Shown here in pieces: positions 26,661 through 35,433 of a stretch of DNA of 56,284 nucleotides. Where the stretch lies: contig DKPL01000003.1 in assembly GCA_002471185.1 (NCBI GenBank), positions 1 to 56,284 of the forward strand, read 5' to 3'. The translations under genes were made by a program, and so were the position numbers. The DNA is from Bacteroides sp. UBA7335 (GTDB lineage: Bacteria > Bacteroidota > Bacteroidia > Bacteroidales > Bacteroidaceae). Each line of letters starts with the position of its first letter. Within the stretch, counting starts at the first letter, position 1. The notes beneath the pieces were generated by a model. That model saw only the letters and a list, made by a program, of their open reading frames with translations, was not told the origin of the DNA and searched no databases.

Positions 26661-27192
26661 AACCGTTTTGTTTTAAATAAGAAGCCATTTTCTCTTTGGC
26701 TCTCGACAGGTGGCTCTTTACTGTTCCTGTAGGGAGACCGGTTATACCCGATATTTTGTCAATACTTACATCTTCCATATAAAATAACGTAATGCAAGTA
26801 CGTTCGGTTTCCTTGAGCTGCCTTAAAGCTTCATAAATATCCATTTTTTGTCCCACATTGACTTGCTCTGTGTTGTATTGGTTATCTATTTCGCGTGCAT
26901 TCAAGTCGGCCGTTAGCTTCTGGCTGCGAATATAATCATAAAATACATTATAAGCAATTCGATAGAGCCAAGTTGAGAAGCTAGAAAGATTTTGAAAGCT
27001 AGCTATGTTTGTGTAAGCTTTGATAAACGTATCTTGGGCTAGGTCGTCGCTTAGTTCGCTATCGCCACACGTCTGGTTTAAGAAAAACCGGCGGATGGGC
27101 GATTGATACTTTTGCACCAACTGGTCGAAGGCCTTAGTGTTGCGAAACACTACGACCTGCGCCACCAATGATATGTCGTTTAGTTGGCTCAT
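26644..27192 (-). CDS. ECF-type RNA polymerase sigma factor
   Basis: The 182-residue protein has sigma region 2 (DLAQDTFIKAYTNIASF...FSTWLYRIAYNVFYDYIRS) and region 4 with its helix-turn-helix (LKETERTCITLFYMEDVSIDKISGITGLPTGTVKSHLSRAKEKM), with no regions 1 or 3, so it is an ECF sigma factor. Its ATG overlaps the stop of the upstream DUF6249 gene as ATGA, and its 3' end overlaps the DUF5056 gene. A GCAACTTT/GTCTAA promoter upstream of the operon suggests autoregulation. Target genes and the inducing signal are not known from sequence. Confidence 0.95.
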   Translation of the reverse strand: MSQLNDISLVAQVVVFRNTKAFDQLVQKYQSPIRRFFLNQTCGDSELSDDLAQDTFIKAYTNIASFQNLSSFSTWLYRIAYNVFYDYIRSQKLTADLNAREIDNQYNTEQVNVGQKMDIYEALRQLKETERTCITLFYMEDVSIDKISGITGLPTGTVKSHLSRAKEKMASYLKQNGYDGNR

Positions 27193-27854
27193 TCGTTATT
27201 ATTGTTCGAGCTGTTTTTGCGAGCTACCAAGTATTGCCCTACTCCATTGAAAAATACTAGAATACCGATACAGCCTACTCCAAAACTACCTGTAATGGCC
27301 CATAAGAAGATAAAGAGTCCTAAACCGGTACACATATTCTTTATCCCTTTGTTTTGGGTGTCGAGCTTATCTTTCAGGATACCCTCGGGTAGTGGCTGTC
27401 CCGACTCTAAGGCCTTCTCTACCAATCGGTAGCGTTCGCGACGGTTGCGGTAGCGGAAGTAAAAAGCCAATAGGATAATAATCAGTGGGAAGGCAAATAC
27501 TACAGCTATAGAAAAAAAGGCCAATGAGATGCCTGCGCTAGCCGTAGCTCCTATATCTTTTAAAAAGCTACTGTCAATATTCAGACCTTTAGTGAGGTCG
27601 GCAACACCATTACCATAATCGTCGTTTACACTATCTATCACGGTACTCTCAACGGTTATTCCTTCTTCGTCTGTGTCGGTATAAGAGGGCGTATAACTGG
27701 TCGTTGTAGCGACTTTCTTTTGTTGCACCACAGTCTGTGCAGCCTTTTTGTTTCCACTGCTATCTGTATTGCTGACTGTGATTTTGGCTGATTGAGCAAG
27801 TGCTATTGAGCAACTCATCAACACAATCGTTAAAGTGGTTAAAATCTTTTTCAT
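27189..27854 (-). CDS. DUF6249-type membrane protein, first gene of the sigma operon
   Basis: The 221-residue protein has a cleavable signal peptide (SIALAQ, cleavage near 21) and a Thr/Val/Ser-rich extracytoplasmic segment to about 105. A membrane helix (ISLAFFSIAVVFAFPLIIILLAFYF) and a basic cytoplasmic stretch (RYRNRRERYRLVEKALESGQPLP) come next, and then two more hydrophobic segments. The layout fits the Bacteroidales DUF6249 family. An ATGA overlap joins it to the ECF sigma gene. It could sense an envelope signal for the sigma factor, but this is inferred only from the operon. Confidence 0.82.
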   Translation of the reverse strand: MKKILTTLTIVLMSCSIALAQSAKITVSNTDSSGNKKAAQTVVQQKKVATTTSYTPSYTDTDEEGITVESTVIDSVNDDYGNGVADLTKGLNIDSSFLKDIGATASAGISLAFFSIAVVFAFPLIIILLAFYFRYRNRRERYRLVEKALESGQPLPEGILKDKLDTQNKGIKNMCTGLGLFIFLWAITGSFGVGCIGILVFFNGVGQYLVARKNSSNNNNE

Positions 27855-27885
27855 ATTGGGTATCGTTATTATTTTTATTTGAGTA

Positions 27886-27914
27886 TTAGACGTAGTTCGT
27901 GTTGCCTAAAGTTG
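27886..27914 (-). promoter_or_regulatory. Candidate ECF-type promoter of the sigma operon
   Basis: Read on the minus strand, CAACTTT (27908-27914) and GTCTAA (27886-27891) are separated by 16 bases. This matches the common ECF layout of an AAC-containing -35 and a GTC-containing -10. The start would fall about 25 bases before the ATG at 27854. No TAnnTTTG box overlaps it. Confidence 0.6.
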
Positions 27915-28006
27915 CAAAGGGACTATTTTTTTTTGATATTTGCAGCAAGATAATAAATAAATCGTCTCATTAACAATGAGATTACCCCTTTTCTGAGGCA
28001 AAAGAT

Positions 28007-29437
28007 ATGAATTTACCTGCTCCATTTATTGAATATACTCGCAGTCTGTTGGGCGATGAGGCTTACCAAAAATTAGCCCAAGCACTCTCTGAAACTCCTC
28101 CTGTTAGCATTCGTTTCAATCCCGAAAAGTACAACTTACCTTCGGTTGCATACGATAAGGTTCCTTGGAGTAGCGAGGGAGTTTATTTAGACGAACGACT
28201 TACGTTTACTTTCGATCCGTTGTTTCATGCGGGTTGTTACTATGTACAAGAAGCCTCTTCGATGTTTGTTGAGCAAGTGTTGCGTCAGTATGTCAGTGGA
28301 GCCATTAAAATGCTCGACCTTTGTGCGGCACCCGGTGGAAAGTCCACACACGCTCGTAGTGTGTTGCCTCAAGGCAGCTTGTTGGTGTCCAACGAACTGA
28401 TGCGCAATCGCTCGCAGGTGCTTGCCGAAAACCTGACCAAGTGGGGCTACCCCGAAGTGGTGGTAACCAATAACGATCCTGCCGATTTTACTTCTTTGAC
28501 CGACTTCTTTGATGTGATACTAACTGATGTGCCTTGTTCGGGTGAGGGAATGTTTCGCAAAGACGAAGTTGCCATTGAAGAGTGGAGTCCCGAGAATGTT
28601 GAAATCTGCTGGCAGCGTCAACGTCGTATCATTGCCGATATATGGCCCTCGTTGAAACCGGGCGGACTACTGATATATAGCACTTGCACCTACAATACTA
28701 AAGAGAACGAAGAGAATGTGCAGTGGATAAGCCAAACCTATGATGCTGAGGTACTGCCAGTGGCTACTCAAACCGATTGGAACATCACCGGCAATCTCTT
28801 GGCTGGAGCCGATTTCCCCGTTTATCGCTTTTTGCCCTCACGCACTCGTGGCGAAGGTTTCTTTTTGGCCTTGCTACGCAAACCGGCTGATGAAGATGAA
28901 GTGGGGCAAAACTACCAAGCTAAGTCAAAAAAAGGTCGCAAGAAACTCGATAACAAAGCGCGTAAAAAGGCACCAATCATTACCAAAGAACAGCTGAAGT
29001 TGGCTAGTAGCTGGCTCAATCAAGTCGATAGCTTCAGCTTACAGACCGATGATACCACGGTGAGCGTATGGCCCGTGCGCTATGCCGACGATATCGAAAC
29101 CCTACGCGATGCACTTCGCGTGGTTCAAGCCGGTGTAACAGTTGCCGAAGTGAAAGGACGCGACCTAATTCCAGATCATGCCTTGGCCATGAGTAATCTA
29201 TTGGCTGATGATGTTTTTGCACAGCAAGAGGTCAGTTACGAACAAGCCATTGCCTATTTGCGCAAAGAAGCCATCTGTTTACCCCTCGAAGCTCCCAAAG
29301 GATATGTACTACTGACTTACCGACAAAAACCGCTGGGCTTTGTGAAGAATATAGGTAACCGTGCCAACAACTTGTATCCACAAGAGTGGCGCATCCGGAG
29401 TGGTTATTTGCCTGAAGAGATTAAAACCATTGATTGA
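28007..29437 (+). CDS. rRNA cytosine-C5 methyltransferase (RsmF/NOL1-NOP2-sun family)
   Basis: These enzymes methylate cytosine C5 in 16S rRNA using S-adenosylmethionine. The 476-residue protein shows the SAM-binding CAAPGGKSTH, the catalytic-pair motifs DVPCSGEGMF and YSTCTYNTKENE, and the family FRKD step. A C-terminal RNA-binding-like domain follows a Lys-rich linker near 305-325 (KSKKGRKKLDNKARKK). It starts 13 bases after a GAGG Shine-Dalgarno-like sequence at about 27994. It is transcribed divergently from the ECF sigma operon and ends at a 19-bp hairpin. Confidence 0.93.
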   Translation: MNLPAPFIEYTRSLLGDEAYQKLAQALSETPPVSIRFNPEKYNLPSVAYDKVPWSSEGVYLDERLTFTFDPLFHAGCYYVQEASSMFVEQVLRQYVSGAIKMLDLCAAPGGKSTHARSVLPQGSLLVSNELMRNRSQVLAENLTKWGYPEVVVTNNDPADFTSLTDFFDVILTDVPCSGEGMFRKDEVAIEEWSPENVEICWQRQRRIIADIWPSLKPGGLLIYSTCTYNTKENEENVQWISQTYDAEVLPVATQTDWNITGNLLAGADFPVYRFLPSRTRGEGFFLALLRKPADEDEVGQNYQAKSKKGRKKLDNKARKKAPIITKEQLKLASSWLNQVDSFSLQTDDTTVSVWPVRYADDIETLRDALRVVQAGVTVAEVKGRDLIPDHALAMSNLLADDVFAQQEVSYEQAIAYLRKEAICLPLEAPKGYVLLTYRQKPLGFVKNIGNRANNLYPQEWRIRSGYLPEEIKTID

Positions 29438-29458
29438 TGCTGGTTGTATAAAAAAGAT

Positions 29459-29500
29459 AGAAAGCGAGCCGAAGTTAACAGTAACTTCGGCTCGCTTTCT
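29459..29500. terminator. 19-bp perfect hairpin, likely terminator
   Basis: AGAAAGCGAGCCGAAGTTA (29459-29477) pairs perfectly with 29482-29500 across a 4-base loop. An A run precedes it on the plus strand, giving a T run on the minus strand. It lies after the methyltransferase gene and before the repeat array. Confidence 0.8.
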
Positions 29501-29522
29501 ATAATAGTACCTTAGAAAGAGT

Positions 29523-29675
29523 CTAAAACTCCTTTTCTACCGATAGAGTAGTTCCTTTCTACGGACTAAAACTCCTTTTCTAACACCAATAACATCCCCA
29601 TGTTATTACCAACAACATCCCCATGTTTTTACTAACAACATCCCCATGTTTTGATAGACAACATCCCCATGTTGT
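29523..29675. repeat. Composite tandem array of 22-23-bp palindromic units (array B)
   Basis: The right half has four copies of AACAT-CCCC-ATGTT whose CCCC centres begin at 29596, 29619, 29642 and 29665, an exact 23-bp period. The first and last extend to 8- and 7-base arms (AATAACAT/ATGTTATT and ACAACAT/ATGTTGT). The left half has three CTCCTTTTCTA-type units at 29529, 29552 and 29572, related to array C at 50.1 kb. CTAAAACTCCTTTTCTA occurs twice (29523-29539, 29566-29582). The array lies between convergent genes. Confidence 0.85.
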
Positions 29676-29678
29676 TAC

Positions 29679-29722
29679 TGCTGAAAGCCTATTTGCTATT
29701 TATAAGAAACAGACTTTCAGCA
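29679..29722. repeat. Inverted repeat at the end of array B
   Basis: TGCTGAAAG (29679-29687) pairs with CTTTCAGCA (29714-29722). A third related copy, GTTTCAGCAGAAAG, follows at about 29736-29749. It lies just beyond the stop codon of the minus-strand TolC-type gene and may act as its terminator. Confidence 0.55.
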
Positions 29723-29754
29723 ATTCAGAAAGAGAGTTTCAGCAGAAAGATAAG

Positions 29755-30933
29755 CTATAGCCTGCTTTTATACAACTGAGCCATAACCTTTTGATACTGG
29801 CTTTCTAGTTGCAGGTAGTTCAGTTTGCTTTGATAAATTACCGATACCTCTACAAAGTATTCAATCATACTGATTTGTCCACCCGTAAGTGCCTGTTTCA
29901 GTAAGCTCAAATCTTGTTGAGCCTGAAACGTAGTTTGATATGCTTTCATCGAAGTGTATAAACTTTCTGCTTCACGATAGTTGCGTAAAAGCGACGACTC
30001 CAACTGTTGAGAGGCATTTTCTTTACTGAAATCATTGTTGAGCAGTTGCGCCTTGGCAATCTTTACTTTATTGCGATTTTGAAATAACGGCAACGAGCCG
30101 CCTACCACAATACCATTGAAAGGGGCACCCGTCTCGGTGTTGCGTCTATACCCAACTTCCAGTTTCGGAATCCACCCTTGTCGCTCTACTGACACTTGTC
30201 GGCGAAGTGCATTGCCTTGGTTGGTGAATTGCTGTAAGGTGGGGTCGGACTGCATCACCTCGGCCTTGAGCTGCTCAAAATCGAGTGGAAACTCAGTTGC
30301 CGGATAACTCTGGGCGGTGAAGTTGATGGGGACATTGCCATTGAGCGCCGTTAGCTCTTCTAGCTTGTTGCGCAAAGCAGTGTTGTTGAGTGTAGCTTCG
30401 GTCTTTACATTAAGTAGCTCCAAGTTGATTTTGTTGGTTTCAAGAATGTTGGCATCGCCCGCTTGCAATCGTTGTTGATAAAGCGAAGCCAGTTCGTTGG
30501 CATTGCGAAGACGTTCTTGAAGAATCTGCTGCTCTTGTCTAAGCATGATGATGTCCATGCACAACTCTTTGGCCTGCAACAAAATGGTTTGTCGCAAGGC
30601 TTGATACTCATTGTCGTAAGCTGCCGATTTTATTTTGTTGACTTTGTTACGCTCTACATATAACGTAGGAAAATCGAACGACTGTGTAACCACCAACTCG
30701 CCAATGGTTTGACTTTTATCGTCTGCACCCCATAAGTGAGCATACGACACTGTGGGGTCGGGGAGGTTATTGTCGGTACGCGTTTCTAACTTCTGAGCCT
30801 TTACCAGTTGGGCATTTGCCTGCAACGCCTTATTGTTAGCTTCGATGGTTTGCAGGGTTTGCTCTATATTGTTTTGTGCCTTTGCCTGACTAAGCATCAA
30901 CAGTGCACATGCATATATCCATAATCTTTTCAT
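29755..30933 (-). CDS. TolC-family outer-membrane protein of the metal RND system
   Basis: The 392-residue protein has a signal peptide (cleavage after AKAQ) and long helical repeats rich in Gln, Leu and Asn, typical of outer-membrane factors of the CzcC/CusC kind. It is shorter than the TolC protein at 12.9 kb and lacks a clear lipobox. It starts five bases after the stop of the CusA/CzcA-type pump gene, so it is the last gene of that operon and its export duct. Confidence 0.92.
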   Translation of the reverse strand: MKRLWIYACALLMLSQAKAQNNIEQTLQTIEANNKALQANAQLVKAQKLETRTDNNLPDPTVSYAHLWGADDKSQTIGELVVTQSFDFPTLYVERNKVNKIKSAAYDNEYQALRQTILLQAKELCMDIIMLRQEQQILQERLRNANELASLYQQRLQAGDANILETNKINLELLNVKTEATLNNTALRNKLEELTALNGNVPINFTAQSYPATEFPLDFEQLKAEVMQSDPTLQQFTNQGNALRRQVSVERQGWIPKLEVGYRRNTETGAPFNGIVVGGSLPLFQNRNKVKIAKAQLLNNDFSKENASQQLESSLLRNYREAESLYTSMKAYQTTFQAQQDLSLLKQALTGGQISMIEYFVEVSVIYQSKLNYLQLESQYQKVMAQLYKSRL

Positions 30934-30938
30934 AAAAC

Positions 30939-33900
30939 TTACTCCTTATCATTATTTATCATTACTTGGTGAGCCTCTACGCTCGCATTTCTGCGATGAA
31001 TCATTAAATAAACAATGGGGATAATAAAACCATTGAGAAAGGTAGAGGTCAGCAATCCGCCCAATATCACTTTGGCCATGGGACTCTGAATCTCATTGCC
31101 CGGTTGGTCGCCCGCTAGTGCTAGCGGAATCAGTGCCAATGCCGACGAAAGAGCCGTCATCACAATGGGGTTTAAGCGGTCTAACGAACCCTTTATCACA
31201 CTGTCGTATATGTTGATGCCTTCGACCTTCTGCAAGTGATTGTAGTGGCTGATGAGCAACATGCCGTTGCGAGTGGCAATGCCGAATAAAGAGATGAAGC
31301 CGATGATGGCCGGTATGCTGATTTCGCCTGTGGTGATGAGAAGTGCAAACACACCGCCAATGAGGGCCAACGGTAGGTTGAGCAAAATAATGCCCGACTC
31401 TTTGAGGTTGCGGAACTCGTGGTAAAGCAACAGAAAGATGATGACGATGCTCATTAATGATGTCAGCAGCAAGATGCGACTGGCTGCCTGTTCGCTTTCA
31501 AACTGTCCACCATACTCTATATGATACCCTTCGGGCAGTTGCACTTGAGTAGATACAATCTGCTGAATATCGTTGACCACACTGCGCAAGTCGCGGTCGG
31601 ACACATTGGCCGATATTACAATTTTGCGCTTCACATTCTCTCTGCTGATGGTGTTCGGCCCCATGGCAGAGGCTACATCTGCTACATAGTTCAGCGGCAC
31701 TTTGGTGCCATTGCCGGCATCAATGGTCAAGTCACGAATCTTATCAATGGCATCTCGATAATTATCATTCACCTTCACAATCAGGTCGAAGGCTTTGCCT
31801 TTGTCATAAACTTGTGAAATAACCTCGCCCGCCAAAGCCACGTTGACATATTCTGAAAATTCGGGCAACGTAATGCCAAACTTCGCTAACATTTCGCGTT
31901 TGGGTGTGATTTTGAGTTGAGGCCGTTCAACCTGTTGCTCTACATTCAAATCGGCAATACCCGGCACATCGGCAATAGCACCTTTTATCTCATTACCCAG
32001 CGAGAACATTTTAGTAAGATTGTCGCCAAAAAGCTTGATTGCAATGTTTGCCTTTGTACCGCTAAGCATAGCATCAATGCGGTGGCTGATGGGTTGACCG
32101 ATTTCAATGTTGGCCCCCACTAACGTGCCCAGTTTCTCTCTGATTTCGGCCATTACCTCCGAACGCGAACGCTTATCAAGCACAAAAGGCGCTTCAATCT
32201 CTGAGGTGTTCACCCCCAAAGCATGCTCATCCAATTCAGCCCTACCCGTTTTGCGTGCCACCGTTTGAATCTCCGGAATAGTAAGCAGTAGCAGTTCGGC
32301 ACGCTCCCCCATACGGTTGCTCTCTTCTAAAGAGATACCGGGAAGCGAAGAGATATTGATGGTAAACGAACCCTCGTTGAAAGGCGGAAGAAATGAGCGC
32401 CCTAACGTAAAGAAACAAATGACTGCTGCCACAAACACTGCGATGGTAGAGGATAAGGTGACTGTTTTGTGGCCTAGCACCCAGGTGAGCATTTTGCCAT
32501 AAACCCTTTTCATATTTCGAGTGATAAACGACTCCTTATTCGGTTTGTCTTTCTTCTTATCATTGCCCAATAAGTAAGAGCATAGCACCGGGGTAAGGGT
32601 AAGCGCCACTATGGTAGAGGCAAAGAGTGCAACAATAAAAGCAATGCCTAGCGGTACCAACATACGCCCTTCCATGCCGGTGAGGAAGAAGAGTGGAATG
32701 AAGCTGGCAATGATAATGAGTGTAGAGTTCAAGATAGGCATACGTACCTCTTTTGAGGCTTTAAACACCACCTCCTTGATAGGCAACTGCTCGCTTTTGG
32801 GCAACAACCTATTCTCGCGCAAGCGTTTATATACGTTTTCTACATCCACAATGGCATCATCTACCAGCGAACCGATGGCGATGGCCATACCACCCAGACT
32901 CATTGTGTTGATGGTCATGCCCATGAAGTGAAGCGTTAATATGGATACCAGCAAGGCTAAAGGTAGCGTAACTAACGAAATGAGTGTGGTGCGGACATTG
33001 GCTAAAAACAAAAACAGAACGATGACTACAAAAATACCTCCTTCGAACAATGCTTTCTTAACATTGTCTATGGAGTTTTCGATAAATCGGCTTTGACGGA
33101 AAATATCGGTAGAGATCTTTACATCTTTCGGTAGGTTTTGTCTTAGTTCGGCAATGGCATCTTCTAACTTTTTGGTTAGCTCGATGGTGCTTGTAGCCGG
33201 TTGTTTGGTCACCGTCATCAACACAGCCGGTTTGCCTCGCTCGGAGGCAGTACCTAGCCTAGGTGCTTTAGGTCCAATCACTACATCAGCAATATCTTCG
33301 AGCAGTACCGGGTAATTGTCTACACTTTTCACTACTCCTTTGCCCAATTGCTCAATGTCATTGGTGGCTAACACTCCACGTACAATATATTCATTGCCAT
33401 ACTCATAGAGCACACCCCCGTTGGCATTTAAGTTCATGTTGCGTGTGGCAGTCATCACCTCATCCAGCGATACATTGTAGTGACGCATTCGTTGCGGATC
33501 GAGCTGAATTTGGAACTCTTGAATATCTCCTCCCAAAACAGCAACCTGCGCTACACCACCGGTAGATAGCAGGCGTGGACGAATGGTCCAATCGGCCAAG
33601 GTGCGCAAGTCGAGCATCGAAGTCGTGTCGGCAGTAATACCGATAATCATGACTTCGCCCAAGATAGACGATTGCGGACCTAGCGTAGGACTGCCTACGT
33701 TGGGTGGAAGTGACTCGCCCATAGCGGCCAGCTTTTCGCTTACAATTTGGCGCGCCAAGAATACATTGGTTCCCCAATCAAACTCTACCCAAACTACCGA
33801 AAAACCATTAGTCGAAGACGAACGCACACGGCGTACTCCGGTTGCTCCATTCACCGATGTTTCGATGGGAAACGTTACCAACTGTTCTACCTCTTCGGCA

Positions 33901-34070
33901 GCCATCCCATTGGCTTCGGTCATTACTACCACTGTAGGAGCATTCAAATCGGGGAATACATCGACATCCGTATTCATGGCTGTATAGGTGCCCACTACCA
34001 TTAATATAAGTGCGGCAGCCAACACCACAATTCGGTTGTGTAACGAGAATTGTAATATCTTATTAAGCAT
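30939..34070 (-). CDS. CusA/CzcA-type heavy-metal RND efflux pump
   Basis: The 1043-residue pump has all RND landmarks: TM1 (NRIVVLAAALILMVVGTYTAM), the porter loops, and the proton-relay region GSLVDDAIVDVENVYKRL, whose DVEN context is typical of the heavy-metal (HME) subfamily. It also has the C-terminal GFISLFGIATRNGMLLISHY. The gene begins right after a strong GGAGGAAAAG ribosome-binding site. It lies 14 bases after the adaptor gene and 5 before the TolC-type gene. The His-rich partner proteins fit Cu, Zn, Co or Ni export; I cannot choose among them. Confidence 0.94.
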   Translation of the reverse strand: MLNKILQFSLHNRIVVLAAALILMVVGTYTAMNTDVDVFPDLNAPTVVVMTEANGMAAEEVEQLVTFPIETSVNGATGVRRVRSSSTNGFSVVWVEFDWGTNVFLARQIVSEKLAAMGESLPPNVGSPTLGPQSSILGEVMIIGITADTTSMLDLRTLADWTIRPRLLSTGGVAQVAVLGGDIQEFQIQLDPQRMRHYNVSLDEVMTATRNMNLNANGGVLYEYGNEYIVRGVLATNDIEQLGKGVVKSVDNYPVLLEDIADVVIGPKAPRLGTASERGKPAVLMTVTKQPATSTIELTKKLEDAIAELRQNLPKDVKISTDIFRQSRFIENSIDNVKKALFEGGIFVVIVLFLFLANVRTTLISLVTLPLALLVSILTLHFMGMTINTMSLGGMAIAIGSLVDDAIVDVENVYKRLRENRLLPKSEQLPIKEVVFKASKEVRMPILNSTLIIIASFIPLFFLTGMEGRMLVPLGIAFIVALFASTIVALTLTPVLCSYLLGNDKKKDKPNKESFITRNMKRVYGKMLTWVLGHKTVTLSSTIAVFVAAVICFFTLGRSFLPPFNEGSFTINISSLPGISLEESNRMGERAELLLLTIPEIQTVARKTGRAELDEHALGVNTSEIEAPFVLDKRSRSEVMAEIREKLGTLVGANIEIGQPISHRIDAMLSGTKANIAIKLFGDNLTKMFSLGNEIKGAIADVPGIADLNVEQQVERPQLKITPKREMLAKFGITLPEFSEYVNVALAGEVISQVYDKGKAFDLIVKVNDNYRDAIDKIRDLTIDAGNGTKVPLNYVADVASAMGPNTISRENVKRKIVISANVSDRDLRSVVNDIQQIVSTQVQLPEGYHIEYGGQFESEQAASRILLLTSLMSIVIIFLLLYHEFRNLKESGIILLNLPLALIGGVFALLITTGEISIPAIIGFISLFGIATRNGMLLISHYNHLQKVEGINIYDSVIKGSLDRLNPIVMTALSSALALIPLALAGDQPGNEIQSPMAKVILGGLLTSTFLNGFIIPIVYLMIHRRNASVEAHQVMINNDKE

Positions 34071-34084
34071 CTTTTCCTCCCTTC

Positions 34085-35296
34085 TTAATGTTCGTGACTG
34101 TGTGCAGGTAGTGATGCCGATGCCGATGCCAATCGTACTTGGTATGCTCCTTTAGTTACTACATTGTCGCCGGCGTGAATACCCGAAACAATTTGTACAT
34201 CCACTCCATTATCTGCCCCTAAGATTACTTCTCGTCGCTGATACCCTTCATCATCTAACTTTACATAAACAAAGTGCAATCCTTGCTCTTCGGTTAGGGC
34301 CGTGCGCGGTAGTACCAAAGCATTGTCAATAGGCGATGATAATAGGTAAATCTCTACAAACGAACCGGGTATGATGTCTCCTTGATTGTCGAACTCAAAA
34401 ACAACCGGCACGTAAAACGTGTTAGCCTCTGCTGTTTTTCCGGTTGAAAGTAATTTTCCATTCAAGGCAGCCAATTCATATACGCGGTTGTCATAAGGTG
34501 TTTGAAAGTTGGCCGAACGAATGGTGGTTAAATAAGGATAATATTTTTCTGATACATCAGCTCTAAGAAATAACTTTTGATTTTGAGTGACACTAACCAA
34601 AGGTTGCCCAATAGTTACATAATCTCCTTCGTTTACCAATACATTTTTTACATATCCGTTGATGGGAGCTTTGATGGCTTGTCCGCTTTTGGTGTTTCCG
34701 CTGGCCAATGCCTCGTAACTGATGCGAGCATTCTCAAAGTTTTGTTCGGCTTGTGCGAACTCTCGTTCCGAAACAATCTTATTGCCTACCAATGCCTTCA
34801 TACGCTCGTACTCTTTTTTAGCAATGTCGTATGCTATTTGAGCACGTTGCACCGGATCTCCATCAGCAATGTTGCTCGATGAAATGGTGACCAGTGTAGT
34901 ACCCTTACTCACACTCTTTCCGGGGGTTACACTACCATTAAAGCTCACCACACCAGCTACAGTGGCTACTGCTACCGACTCATCGCCTTGTGCCACTTGC
35001 ACCTGTCCACTAGTCTTAATCACTTGTTGAAATGCCGAAGGCTGAATAATGGCCGTTTGTACTCCAGCTGCTTTGGCTTGTGCAGCGCTCATTACAATCT
35101 CATCGCCATGCGACTCGCTCTGGGCAGTTGCTGCTGTATTATGTTCTTCTCCTTCTATATGGTTGTGGCCATCATTGGCTGCATGCTGTTCGTCAATTGC
35201 ATGATCGTGTCCTTCATGCTCGTTTGTGGTATGTTTGCCGCAAGAGCTAATAGCGAATATTGCTATTACTCCCATAAATATAACTTTCCTCATCAT
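34085..35296 (-). CDS. Histidine-rich periplasmic adaptor of the metal RND system
   Basis: The 403-residue adaptor is a lipoprotein (signal ends AISSC, Cys19). Right after the lipid anchor it has a His/Glu/Asp-rich stretch (about residues 20-66, nine His, with GHDH and GHNH). It also ends in SHEH, so it probably binds metal itself. The body has the two barrel-sandwich halves (VAGVVSFNGSVTPGKSVSKG, IKAPINGYVKNVLVNEGDYV) and a coiled-coil hairpin. It is the first of three consecutive metal-efflux genes, and a His/Cys-rich gene lies upstream. Two ATG codons are adjacent, so the start may be three bases later. Confidence 0.93.
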   Translation of the reverse strand: MMRKVIFMGVIAIFAISSCGKHTTNEHEGHDHAIDEQHAANDGHNHIEGEEHNTAATAQSESHGDEIVMSAAQAKAAGVQTAIIQPSAFQQVIKTSGQVQVAQGDESVAVATVAGVVSFNGSVTPGKSVSKGTTLVTISSSNIADGDPVQRAQIAYDIAKKEYERMKALVGNKIVSEREFAQAEQNFENARISYEALASGNTKSGQAIKAPINGYVKNVLVNEGDYVTIGQPLVSVTQNQKLFLRADVSEKYYPYLTTIRSANFQTPYDNRVYELAALNGKLLSTGKTAEANTFYVPVVFEFDNQGDIIPGSFVEIYLLSSPIDNALVLPRTALTEEQGLHFVYVKLDDEGYQRREVILGADNGVDVQIVSGIHAGDNVVTKGAYQVRLASASASLPAHSHEH

Positions 35297-35366
35297 GATA
35301 TAGTTATTCGTTATCTTAATAAATTTAGCTATTGTTAATAATAAAACACCTGTATATGCAGTTTGT

Positions 35367-35391
35367 TTGCTTCAATAGTGAGTTGAAGCAA
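35367..35391. repeat. Inverted repeat between the DUF6769 and adaptor genes
   Basis: TTGCTTCAA (35367-35375) pairs perfectly with TTGAAGCAA (35383-35391) around seven bases. It lies 71 bases before the adaptor start on the minus strand. It could be an operator or a weak attenuator; no T run follows. Confidence 0.5.
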
Positions 35392-35433
35392 GGTAAATAA
35401 GGTGTTAAATGGATTGATTCCTATTAAATTAAC

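Noticed and set aside
29523..29675. Possible CRISPR array
   Set aside because: The units are palindromes with a 22-23-bp period and no unique spacers of 30 bases or so, and no cas genes are in the window.
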